Shown piece by piece: positions 1 through 6,541 of a stretch of 6,541 nt of DNA. The notes under the pieces were generated by a model. That model made no database searches and was not told where the DNA came from. It saw only the letters and a list, made by a program, of their open reading frames with translations. Each line of letters starts with the position of its first letter. Position 1 is the stretch's first letter. Made by a program: the position numbers and the translations under genes. The DNA comes from an uncultured Campylobacter sp. (lineage in GTDB: Bacteria; Campylobacterota; Campylobacteria; Campylobacterales; Campylobacteraceae): the NCBI RefSeq assembly GCF_938045775.1, contig NZ_CALIBH010000229.1, forward strand, positions 1-6,541, in the 5' to 3' direction.

Positions 1-909
1 GGCGCTGATCGCCTGCTCTGCGGCTTCTCGGGCGATATTGCTTTGCGATTCGAGCGTATTTGCTCCAAGATGCGGAGTCGCGCTTAAATTTTCGATATCC
101 AAAAGCTCGTGATCGGTCGCAGGCTCTTTGTCGAAAACATCAATGCCGAGATACGCGATCTTGCCGCTGCGTAGATTGTTTGCGAGCGCTTTTTCATTAT
201 ACAGCCCGCCTCTAGCGCAGTTTATTAGGCGCACGCCGTCTTTCATCTTCGCTATTTGCGGCTCGCCTACCATATTTATCGTCTCTTGATTTTTCGGCGT
301 ATGGATCGTGATGAAGTCGCAAGATAAAATTTCATCGAAAATCTTCGTATATTTTACCCCGAGCTTCGTGGCCTTCTCAGGCTCAATATATGGATCATAG
401 GCGATGACGTTCATCCCAAACGCAAGCGCGCGCACCCCCACGCGCGAGCCGATGTTTCCAAAGCCGATAATACCGAGGCTCTTTTTATAAAGCTCGGTGC
501 CGTACCACTTCTCGCGCTTCCAAATTCTATTAATTTTAAGATCGTTGCAGGAATTTACATATTTGCGCGCCGCATTTAGCAGGTGGCACATAGTCATTTC
601 GACCGCGGCGATGGTGTTTGCGGTAGGTACGTTCATCAAAATAATGCCGCGCTTGGAGCAGCCGTCGATGTCGCAGTTATCTACGCCCACGCCCGCGCGC
701 ACGATCGCTTTTAGCTTGGTGCCGGCATTTAGAAATTTCTCATCCACCGCCGTAGAGCTTCTGGTAATCGCAACATCCGCATCGCCTAAAATTCCGTAAA
801 GCTCGCTCTTGGGCACGCTCGTAGCGTCGATTACTTTAACGTCCGATTCTTGCTTAAGCAGATCAAAACCGATTTTGTGGATTGCGTCGCAGACTATGAT
901 AGTTTTCAT
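1..909 (-). CDS. serA: D-3-phosphoglycerate dehydrogenase, C-terminus cut off by window edge
   Basis: This cytoplasmic enzyme oxidises 3-phosphoglycerate to 3-phosphohydroxypyruvate with NAD, the committed step of serine synthesis. The frame runs open for 303 codons from ATG at 909 to base 1, and no stop is reached. The family is usually about 525 residues in this long form, so the intervening and ACT regulatory domains should lie beyond the edge. Visible features are the RAGVGVDN block (71-78), the NVPTANTIAAVE block (93-104), the Rossmann loop GFGNIG (149-154) with a likely NAD-ribose-binding Asp in YDP (172), the catalytic Arg in NCARGG (R233), the Glu in DKEP (E262) and the catalytic His in TPHLGA (H280). 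All key residues of the D-2-hydroxyacid dehydrogenase family are therefore present. An AAAAGG ribosome site (919-924) lies 9 nt before the ATG. The gene follows rpsA by 54 bp with no obvious promoter of its own, so read-through from rpsA is likely. Assignment to SerA over other hydroxyacid dehydrogenases rests on the block sequences and is strong. Confidence 0.95.
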   Translation of the reverse strand, partial: MKTIIVCDAIHKIGFDLLKQESDVKVIDATSVPKSELYGILGDADVAITRSSTAVDEKFLNAGTKLKAIVRAGVGVDNCDIDGCSKRGIILMNVPTANTIAAVEMTMCHLLNAARKYVNSCNDLKINRIWKREKWYGTELYKKSLGIIGFGNIGSRVGVRALAFGMNVIAYDPYIEPEKATKLGVKYTKIFDEILSCDFITIHTPKNQETINMVGEPQIAKMKDGVRLINCARGGLYNEKALANNLRSGKIAYLGIDVFDKEPATDHELLDIENLSATPHLGANTLESQSNIAREAAEQAISA

Positions 910-933
910 TAAATTTAACCTTTTGAAGTAGGT

Positions 934-957
934 CCGCAAGGCCGGGATGCCTTGCGG
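934..957 (-). other. Perfect 9-bp stem-loop between rpsA and serA
   Basis: On the transcribed strand, CCGCAAGGC and GCCTTGCGG form a perfect GC-rich 9-bp stem around a 6-nt loop (ATCCCG). It begins 6 nt after the rpsA stop codon. No U-run follows: the downstream bases are ACCTACTTC and then the serA ribosome site. It therefore does not look like a canonical intrinsic terminator in either direction. It could be a 3' stabiliser or processing site for rpsA mRNA, or a weak attenuator lowering serA expression relative to rpsA. The structure is directly visible; the role is inferred. Confidence 0.6.
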
Positions 958-963
958 GAGGAA

Positions 964-2631
964 TTATTTATTTAGTTGATCTTTGATCAGATCCCCTAGG
1001 CTTTGCTTCTCGTCGTCGTTGCTATTGATCTCGTTTAGCGCCTCGCGCTCCTTCTGATGAGCCAGTCTGCGCACGCTTAGGCGGATTCTGTTTTTCTTCT
1101 CATCGATGAAAGCGATCGCAGCCTCGATCTCGTCGCCCACTTTTAGGCTATCTACACTTACGTTGCCAAGATCTTCCTTGCGGATAAGTGCGTCGATACC
1201 GCCTCCAAGCTCGACAAAAATTCCGAACTCTTTTATATCGCGGATCTTGCCTTTTACGACATCGCCTTGATTGTGGCTCTTGGCATAATCGCTAATCGGG
1301 CTATCGCCGAGCTCCTTGTGGTTTAGAGAAATTTTTTGAGTATCTTTGTCGATCTTAATGATCTTAACCTCGATCTCATCGCCCACTTTGAATAAATTTT
1401 TGCACTTCTCGCCGCGATCCCATGAAGCGTCTTCATTATGCAAAAGTCCCTCTACACCGTCGATCCTTACAAACGCGCCGAAATTTGTAATCGTAGTGAC
1501 GCTGCCTTTTAGCACGTCGCCCACTTTATGCTTAGCAACGAACTCGTCAAAAGGCTTGGTGAGTAAATTTTTAAGGCTCACGCGCAATCTACGCTCGCTA
1601 GGGTTGATCTCTACGACCTCGACGTCAAGCTCCTCGCCCTCGCTGATGAAATCTTTCGGATTTTTGATATTTTTATCCCACGAAATTTCACTGATATGCA
1701 AAAAGCCCTCGATATCGTTGCCAAGATCGACAAACGCGCCGTAAGGCTCGATATTACTTACTTTTACGCGGATAGTATCGCCCACTTCCAGACTATCTTT
1801 GATCTCGTTCCAAGGATCTGGCATCGCCTCTTTTATCGAAAGAGAGAGGTGTTTTTTATCGTTGTCGTACTTGATAACTTTAACCGGAACCTTATCACCC
1901 TCTTTGTAGAGCGAGCTTGGATTTACCGGACCTTTGTATGAAATTTCGCTGTAGTGTACGAGTCCGTCCACGCCGCCCACGTCTACGAACATACCGTAGG
2001 TGGTAATCTTTTTGACGACGCCTTCGATGATGCCCTCGGTAGCGATTACTTTCTCGATCGCCTCTTTGCTTGCTTTGCGATCCTCATCAAGTAGCTTCTT
2101 ACGCGATACTACGATGCTTTGTTCATCTCTATCAACTTTAATGATCTTTACCTTGAAATTTTTACCGACGGCGCCATTTGGGTTTTTAAGCGCACTTTGC
2201 GAGCGAGGCATAAAAAATTCCACATCATCTGCGTTAGCGCAAACGAAACCGCCCTTATTAAATGATAGAATTTTAACGTCATAGACATTCTCTGCGTTTT
2301 CATCATAGGAGTCGATGAACGCCTTTACTTTTTCCTTCTTTAAAGCCTTTTTATACGATACGACCGGGCGACCGCCTCTGCTTCCGATAATAGCGACTTT
2401 GATGTCATCTCCTACATTAACCTGCGGGTTTCCTTGCTCGTCGCTCACCTCGGCGGCATCTAAAATGCCCTCCGACTTCCTGCCTACGTCTATGAAAACC
2501 TCGCCGTCCTTAAGGGCGATAACCTTACCTGTGACGACCTCGTCGCGAGACTTCCCGGCGTCATACTCCTCTAACAATGTCGCAAAATCTTCCTCTGCGT
2601 GGTTTTGAACCTTCTCGTTCACCTCAGCCAT
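964..2631 (-). CDS. rpsA: 30S ribosomal protein S1
   Basis: S1 is the large RNA-binding protein of the small ribosomal subunit, needed to bring mRNAs with weak or structured leaders to the ribosome. The 555-residue product is the full length expected for a six-domain S1. The OB-fold repeats lie roughly at 31-96, 113-180, 199-267, 283-354, 369-438 and 455-522. Repeats 3 to 6 are canonical, with the recurring pattern G.V..I..YG.FV.L....G..H.SE (for example YGMFVDVGG at 212-220, YGAFVDLG at 297-304, FGAFVRIDG at 384-392, FGIFVELGG at 469-477). Repeats 1 and 2 are divergent, as usual for the ribosome-binding end of S1. A charged tail (523-555) closes the protein. The start is well supported: an AAAGGAAG ribosome site (2635-2642) lies just before the ATG, and the N-terminus matches a typical acidic S1 start. 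It has its own candidate promoter and is followed by serA. There is no sign of truncation. Confidence 0.98.
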   Translation of the reverse strand: MAEVNEKVQNHAEEDFATLLEEYDAGKSRDEVVTGKVIALKDGEVFIDVGRKSEGILDAAEVSDEQGNPQVNVGDDIKVAIIGSRGGRPVVSYKKALKKEKVKAFIDSYDENAENVYDVKILSFNKGGFVCANADDVEFFMPRSQSALKNPNGAVGKNFKVKIIKVDRDEQSIVVSRKKLLDEDRKASKEAIEKVIATEGIIEGVVKKITTYGMFVDVGGVDGLVHYSEISYKGPVNPSSLYKEGDKVPVKVIKYDNDKKHLSLSIKEAMPDPWNEIKDSLEVGDTIRVKVSNIEPYGAFVDLGNDIEGFLHISEISWDKNIKNPKDFISEGEELDVEVVEINPSERRLRVSLKNLLTKPFDEFVAKHKVGDVLKGSVTTITNFGAFVRIDGVEGLLHNEDASWDRGEKCKNLFKVGDEIEVKIIKIDKDTQKISLNHKELGDSPISDYAKSHNQGDVVKGKIRDIKEFGIFVELGGGIDALIRKEDLGNVSVDSLKVGDEIEAAIAFIDEKKNRIRLSVRRLAHQKEREALNEINSNDDEKQSLGDLIKDQLNK

Positions 2632-2682
2632 ATGCTTCCTTTAAATTTATTTGTGCTTTTTTGAAAAGAACTAAAATGCGCG

Positions 2683-2711
2683 ATTCTAGCTAAAATTTGC
2701 TTTCGATTTGA
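2683..2711 (-). promoter_or_regulatory. Candidate rpsA promoter (sigma70 type)
   Basis: Reading toward rpsA, the hexamer TAGAAT (2688-2683) preceded by GC gives the gcTAgAAT form typical of Campylobacter -10 elements. No good TTGACA box is present; the -35 position (about 2706-2711) reads TCAAAT in an AT-rich stretch, as is common in Campylobacter, where the -35 is poorly conserved. Transcription would start near 2676, giving a leader of about 45 nt that ends in a strong Shine-Dalgarno sequence. Assignment is by motif and position only. Confidence 0.6.
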
Positions 2712-2740
2712 TAAATTTCTAAGAGTAAATTTGATAAGAG
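2712..2740. repeat. Imperfect tandem repeat upstream of rpsA promoter
   Basis: Two adjacent copies are seen on the plus strand: TAAATTTCTAAGAG (2712-2725) and TAAATTTGATAAGAG (2726-2740). They differ by one substitution and one inserted base. They fill the space between the ispH stop (2744) and the predicted -35 region of rpsA. They could be a small local duplication or a pair of sites for a DNA-binding protein. In this AT-rich context chance duplication remains possible. Confidence 0.5.
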
Positions 2741-2743
2741 GGC

Positions 2744-3580
2744 TTATAAATTCTGCGTTAAATTTTCGATTCGCGCTACTACTTTTTTGATGATCCAATC
2801 GGGCGTGCTGGCTCCTGCGGAGATGCCGCAGAGGCTTTTGTTTTCAAACCACGAGCGCTCAAGCTCGCTTTCGTTTTCTATGAGATAACTGTCTTTGCAA
2901 AAATTTTGCGAAATTAAAAAAAGCTGTTTGGTGTTGGAGGAATTTTTCCCGCCTACGATTATCATCACGTCGGCCTTTTGCGACAGGCTTTTTACGGCCT
3001 CTTGATTTTCCAGCGTAGCATTGCAAATCGTATTAAAAATTCTCAGCTCCCTAGCGCGCTGCATCAAAAAATCCGCGATTTTGGTAAAGCTTTCTATCTT
3101 TTTCGTAGTCTGTGAAACGAGCGCGACGCGAGGTCCAAGCTTGACGTCTTGCAGCTCCTTCGTATCCATGATCACGAATACGCGCGATTTTGCGTAGGAT
3201 TTCACGCCCTTTACCTCGGGATGATTTTTATCGCCGAAGATTACGATATCATAGCCCTCCGCGCTCATCTTTTCTACGATCTGCTGCGGCTTGGTTACGA
3301 AAGGGCAGGTAGCGTCGATGAGCTGCTTGTTTTGCGCTTTTAGGTTTTGCAGATCGTCCTTTTGGATGCCGTGCGTGCGGATGATGAGCTTTTGCTCGTC
3401 CTTGATCTCGCTAACGCCCTCTAAGGTTTTGACGCCGAAATTTTGCCTTAGCCTATTGATCTCTTCGGCGTTATGTATGAGTTCACCAATCGTAGCGGCC
3501 TCGCCAGCGCTTTCTGCGATCTTGATCGCGCGCTTGACGCCAAAGCAAAAACCGTAGCTTTTCGCCATCTCAATCTTCAA
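2744..3580 (-). CDS. ispH: 4-hydroxy-3-methylbut-2-enyl diphosphate reductase
   Basis: IspH (LytB) is the iron-sulfur enzyme that makes IPP and DMAPP from HMBPP in the last step of the MEP isoprenoid pathway, in the cytoplasm. The three cluster-ligating cysteines are present: C12 in YGFCFGVKRA, C92 in DATCPFV and C186 in NTICNAT. Substrate-site residues are also in place: H36 in LIHN, H70 in RTHG, H120 and E122 in NHPEV, the SQTT block (156-159), SSN in GGKNSSNT (214-216) and the SAGASTPDWII block (254-264). At 278 residues it is shorter than the E. coli protein (316) but normal for Campylobacter. The start chosen is TTG at 3580, giving KIEMA, which corresponds to the first beta strand of the family (E. 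coli begins MQILLA). It has GGAG 6 nt upstream. The in-frame ATG at 3568 (residue 5) is the alternative. The first 11 bp overlap the end of aroA, indicating translational coupling. Confidence 0.97.
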   Translation of the reverse strand: MKIEMAKSYGFCFGVKRAIKIAESAGEAATIGELIHNAEEINRLRQNFGVKTLEGVSEIKDEQKLIIRTHGIQKDDLQNLKAQNKQLIDATCPFVTKPQQIVEKMSAEGYDIVIFGDKNHPEVKGVKSYAKSRVFVIMDTKELQDVKLGPRVALVSQTTKKIESFTKIADFLMQRARELRIFNTICNATLENQEAVKSLSQKADVMIIVGGKNSSNTKQLFLISQNFCKDSYLIENESELERSWFENKSLCGISAGASTPDWIIKKVVARIENLTQNL

Positions 3581-4844
3581 CGCCGGCTCCGATCTGTCTT
3601 AAAATCGCGGCGAAGTTCGGAAACGACGTCGCGATACAATCGCTATCCTCGATGATCATCCCCGATCTTAAGCCTAAAATCGCAAAACTCATCGCGATAC
3701 GATGGTCGCCGCACGGCGTGATGATCGCCGCGTTTGCCTCGCCGCCTTCGATCTGCCAGCCGTCCTGCAGCTCGCGCGCTTTGATACCGCAGGCGCGAAG
3801 CCCTTCACAGGTTACTTTTATGCGGTCGCACTCCTTTACGCGCAGCTCGGCGGCATTTCTAAGCACGCTACTTCCTTGCGCGCAGGCAAAGGCGATCGCA
3901 AGCGCAGGCGCCTCGTCTATAAGCCACGAGATATTTTCGGTCACCTCCACGGCGTGAAGCGGCGCGTAAGCGACCTCTATATCGCCGATCTGCTCGTAAA
4001 TTTCGCTCGTTTTATGAAATTTTACTTCAGCGCCCATACGTTTTAAAATTTCATACGCCTCTATGCGAGTTTTATTTAACAGCATATTTTTTAGCATAAT
4101 GCGCGAGCCCGGGGTTATCGCTGCGGCGACGGCGAAGAAAAATGCCGAGCTGGGGTCGTTTGGGATAAAAATTTCAAGCGGTTTAAGCGGCGAGCTAAGC
4201 GGCGCGACTTCGATCCCAAGGCCGTTTCGCGAAATTTGCGCACCCATCGCTTTTAGCATCCGCTCGCTGTGATCGCGGCTAAGCTCGGGCTCGCTAAATC
4301 TGCACCCGCTGCCGCGCAAGGCCGCTAAAATCAGAGCGGTCTTAACCTGCGCGGACGCAATCTTACTCGCGTATTCAAAATACCCAAGCTTTTGCCCTAG
4401 CACCGCAATCGGCGCCTTTTCGCCGCCTGCTCGTCCGTAAATTTTAGCGCCTACTTTGCAAAGCGGATCCGCAACGCGCCTCATCGGGCGCTCGCTTAGA
4501 TACCGATCGCCGCACAGCACGAAAAAGCCCTCGCATCCCGCCAAAAAGCCCATAAATAGCCGCATCGCGGTGCCAGAGTTACCGCAATCAAGCGGAACGT
4601 TAGGCTCTTTGATAGCGGCGGGAGGAGTGATTAAAATTTCGCCCCCTTCGCGCTGCACGCAAGCGCCCAAAAGCTCCACAATCTTTAGCGTATTTAGCGT
4701 ATCCTCGGCGGCTAGATAGTTTGAAATTTTACTCGTCCCCTCCGCTAGCAGCGAAAAGATCGCCGCACGATGCGAGATCGATTTATCCGCGGCGATATTT
4801 GAGATCTCCGCCCGCAAAGGGCCCGCTTGCGCAAAAATTCTCAT
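3570..4844 (-). CDS. aroA: 3-phosphoshikimate 1-carboxyvinyltransferase (EPSP synthase)
   Basis: EPSP synthase joins shikimate-3-phosphate and phosphoenolpyruvate, the sixth shikimate-pathway step toward chorismate and aromatic amino acids. The 424-residue length is complete for the family. Visible sites are ADKSISHR (19-26, with K21, S22 and R26 binding substrates), CGNSGTAMRL (87-96), LSERPMRR (116-123), SAQVK (164-168), the catalytic Asp in LIDE (D310), LRVKECDR (334-341, with E338 and R341) and GDHRIAM (379-385). RDHSE (190-194), SAQVK and NKTR (257-260) match the class II signature set rather than the enterobacterial class I form, and the residue aligned with E. coli K411 is Thr (T406 in ATSFPNF). 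The ATG at 4844 overlaps the pheT stop as ATGA, so translation is probably coupled to pheT. Its own Shine-Dalgarno is poor, with AGGA 11 nt away. It overlaps ispH by 11 bp at the other end. Confidence 0.98.
   Translation of the reverse strand: MRIFAQAGPLRAEISNIAADKSISHRAAIFSLLAEGTSKISNYLAAEDTLNTLKIVELLGACVQREGGEILITPPAAIKEPNVPLDCGNSGTAMRLFMGFLAGCEGFFVLCGDRYLSERPMRRVADPLCKVGAKIYGRAGGEKAPIAVLGQKLGYFEYASKIASAQVKTALILAALRGSGCRFSEPELSRDHSERMLKAMGAQISRNGLGIEVAPLSSPLKPLEIFIPNDPSSAFFFAVAAAITPGSRIMLKNMLLNKTRIEAYEILKRMGAEVKFHKTSEIYEQIGDIEVAYAPLHAVEVTENISWLIDEAPALAIAFACAQGSSVLRNAAELRVKECDRIKVTCEGLRACGIKARELQDGWQIEGGEANAAIITPCGDHRIAMSFAILGLRSGMIIEDSDCIATSFPNFAAILRQIGAGVED
3587..3591 (-). promoter_or_regulatory. 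Ribosome binding site that favours the TTG start of ispH
   Basis: CGGAG (3591-3587), inside the last codons of aroA, lies 6 nt before the TTG at 3580, an ideal spacing. The alternative ATG at 3568 has only a weak GAAGATTGAG stretch ahead of it. Together with protein alignment, this supports TTG as the ispH start. Confidence 0.55.
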
Positions 4845-6541
4845 CGCAACCCAAGTCCTAACTCGCTGCTAAGCGCGGCTAAAATTTTATCGGTAAAGCC
4901 CGCGACTTCCTCGTCGCAGAGCGTTTTTTGAAGGTCTTGAAATACAAGTCTGATCGTCAGGCTCTTTGAATCGCCCAGGCTTTCGTCGCTGTAAAGATCG
5001 CTCGGGATAAGCTCCTTTAGCGCCTCGATTTTAAGGGCGTCTATGCACTGTTTGATCTGCTCGAAGCGCATTCCGCTCGGCACCAAAATACTTAGATCGC
5101 GCGATACGCTAGGGAATTTCGAATAAACGTCCGCTACGATATTTTTAAATTTAAGCTTGGAAAAATCGATCTCGCACAGATAGCTTTTATCCAGATCGCG
5201 CCCTGCTTCTACGGCGTAATCCACGCGCCCGATAAAGCCCACTATCTCGCCGTCCTGCTCGATCTGAGCTTGCTCGAATTCGCTTAAAAATTTCAAATTT
5301 TCGCTAGGCAGCCTGACCTTAAATTTACCGATGACGCTTTGGATTAAATTTGCAAAATACAAAAAATCCACCGCGGCGGGTTTCGCGCCGGCCGCGATAG
5401 AGGGCTCCGCCTTTAGTCCGCTAGCGATAAAGCCCAGTCTTAGACTCTGTTTGCCGTCCGCATCAAACACCTCTCCTAGCTCAAAAAGCTTGACGCTTCT
5501 GCGAGAATTCTTTAAATTTCGCTCAACAGATTCCAGCAGATGATTAATCAGCGTCGGTCTTAGCGCGTCCAGCTCGCCGTTTATCGGATTTAAAATTTTA
5601 ACCTTGCACGGCGCAAAGCCCAAGCTTTGCAGAGCCTTTCCGTCGTCAAATACATAATGCACGCACTCGAAAAATCCCACTGCGGCCGCCTTGCTGCGAA
5701 GTTTGCGTCCATTACATAAGCTTACGTAGGTATCGTTTAGGCGGTTTTTCTCGTAGAAGCTTAGCGGCGCGGCGGCGATATTGTCGATGCCCACGATACG
5801 CACGATCTCCTCGCACACGTCGTGGGAATTTACGATATCGTGGCGGAAAGGCGGCACCTTGGCGGTGATGAGATCGGCTTCGACGCCCACATCAAAGCCC
5901 AGTCTTTTTAAAATTCTTACGATCTTATCGCGCGGAATTTGCGCGCCGATCATTGAGTTTATCTCTTTTTCGCTAAAGCCCACGATAAGCGGCTCCAAAG
6001 CGTTTGAAACCCTTTGCATGCCTGCATATAGGCTAACGGCTTTATTTTTAAGTAGCAATCTAAATAGCAGATCTAGCCCCAGCCTAAGCTTTGGCTCGCT
6101 GCCTCTACTTGAGCGATACACATGCTCGTCGCCTTTTAGGCTTTTATTTTCGTTTACTGCTTTGGCGATAATTAGTGGCGCGGTGTAGTTTGCCTCTAAT
6201 AGCACCACTTTGCTACTGCAACACGCCTTTAGCTCTGCGTCTTGGCAAATCCCTGCTACGCTAAGCAATCTCTTGCCCGCATAAACGCCGAACTCGCCGT
6301 TTGGCATAGGCTTTATGTCAAGCGCTACCTTGCCATCTGCGGAAGCGATCTTTTCAAAATCATAAGCGCGCAGCAATACTCCGGTAGAATGAGTAGCGTA
6401 GTTGATGAAATTTTGCACCGCGCAGCTTTGCAAAATACCAACGCTCGCAAGACGCAGCGTCTGCTTTAAATTTAGCTTCAGCTCGCCTTTGATCTCATAA
6501 GCTCGAAAAGCAAATTTAGCGCTTACCTCATCGCTTGCACG
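4841..6541 (-). CDS. pheT: Phenylalanyl-tRNA synthetase beta subunit, N-terminus cut off by window edge
   Basis: PheT is the beta subunit of the alpha2-beta2 enzyme that charges tRNA-Phe; beta binds tRNA and hydrolyses mischarged Tyr-tRNA-Phe. The frame is open from base 6541 to TGA at 4843-4841, giving 566 residues. The TTG at 6433 is not the true start, because coding continues upstream (SAKFAFRAYEIKGELKLNL and on). The family has about 770-800 residues, so the N-terminal tRNA-binding OB domain (about 200 residues) is missing. Visible domains, numbered from the edge, are the B3/4 editing domain (about 1-180), the B5 domain (about 188-258, with PPFRHDI and DVCEEIVRIVGID), the catalytic-like core (about 261-466) and the C-terminal FDX-ACB anticodon-binding domain (about 472-566, starting KFPSVSRDLSILV). 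The two best-known B3/4 motifs are altered (see findings). pheS is expected just upstream, outside the window. The 3' end overlaps aroA by 4 bp. Confidence 0.96.
   Translation of the reverse strand, partial: RASDEVSAKFAFRAYEIKGELKLNLKQTLRLASVGILQSCAVQNFINYATHSTGVLLRAYDFEKIASADGKVALDIKPMPNGEFGVYAGKRLLSVAGICQDAELKACCSSKVVLLEANYTAPLIIAKAVNENKSLKGDEHVYRSSRGSEPKLRLGLDLLFRLLLKNKAVSLYAGMQRVSNALEPLIVGFSEKEINSMIGAQIPRDKIVRILKRLGFDVGVEADLITAKVPPFRHDIVNSHDVCEEIVRIVGIDNIAAAPLSFYEKNRLNDTYVSLCNGRKLRSKAAAVGFFECVHYVFDDGKALQSLGFAPCKVKILNPINGELDALRPTLINHLLESVERNLKNSRRSVKLFELGEVFDADGKQSLRLGFIASGLKAEPSIAAGAKPAAVDFLYFANLIQSVIGKFKVRLPSENLKFLSEFEQAQIEQDGEIVGFIGRVDYAVEAGRDLDKSYLCEIDFSKLKFKNIVADVYSKFPSVSRDLSILVPSGMRFEQIKQCIDALKIEALKELIPSDLYSDESLGDSKSLTIRLVFQDLQKTLCDEEVAGFTDKILAALSSELGLGLR

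Noticed and set aside
497..799. A 100-codon plus-strand open frame opposite serA.
   Set aside because: It lies wholly antisense to a clearly conserved serA coding region, has no recognisable domain and no convincing ribosome site.
934..957. An intrinsic terminator after rpsA.
   Set aside because: The stem is strong but no run of U follows on either strand, so it is reported only as a stem-loop.
1346..2608. Several plus-strand open frames of 80-130 codons opposite rpsA.
   Set aside because: These are Ser/Pro/Thr/Leu-rich translations of the antisense strand of a conserved S1 gene, with no plausible initiation signals. They are codon-bias shadows.
2657..2669. A small hairpin (CTTTT-CAA-AAAAG) in the rpsA leader, possibly for S1 autoregulation.
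   Set aside because: Only five mostly A-U pairs with a 3-nt loop in an AT-rich leader. This is too weak to support a regulatory claim.
5781..6188. A 135-codon plus-strand open frame opposite pheT, the longest antisense frame.
   Set aside because: It is low-complexity Ser/Leu/Ile-rich and fully covered by the B3/4 and B5 coding region of pheT, with no homology that I recognise.
6431..6433. TTG as a start codon for a 530-residue PheT.
   Set aside because: The same frame stays open to base 6541 with family-like sequence upstream. This is an internal Leu codon of a gene cut by the window edge, not a start.
1..6541. Abundant AAATTT hexamers scattered through genes and spacers.
   Set aside because: They are unordered, not regularly spaced, and are a general compositional habit of Campylobacter genomes rather than a repeat array.

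Overview
The window is a compact housekeeping segment with all five genes on the minus strand. Protein features point to an epsilonproteobacterium, most likely Campylobacter: a short IspH starting (M)KIE.AKSYGFCFGVKRAI, a six-domain S1 of about 555 residues, the order pheT-aroA-ispH-rpsA-serA (which matches my memory of C. jejuni), and frequent AAATTT hexamers. The base composition looks far less AT-rich than C. jejuni. That fits the oral, higher-GC species (rectus/showae/curvus/gracilis type) better, but the species is inferred and not shown.

In transcription order (right to left): pheT enters the window already open at base 6541, so its first ~200 codons are missing. It ends in an ATGA overlap with aroA (4844 to 3570). 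aroA overlaps the start of ispH (3580 to 2744), which most likely uses TTG. A 112-bp spacer then holds an imperfect tandem repeat, a good sigma70-type -10 element and a strong Shine-Dalgarno sequence for rpsA (2631 to 964). A 54-bp spacer with a perfect 9-bp stem-loop follows, then serA (909 onward), which runs off the left edge without its C-terminal third.

The first three genes look like one translationally coupled unit joining phenylalanyl-tRNA charging (PheT), the sixth shikimate-pathway step (AroA) and the last step of MEP isoprenoid synthesis (IspH). rpsA probably has its own promoter and may read through into serA, which commits glycolytic carbon to serine.

I see no mobile element, CRISPR array, tRNA, rRNA or defence system, and no gap longer than about 110 bp between genes. 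I found no new system. The items most worth checking are PheT substitutions in the canonical editing-pocket motifs, class II-type EPSP synthase signatures in AroA, the TTG start of ispH, and the two small non-coding structures flanking rpsA.
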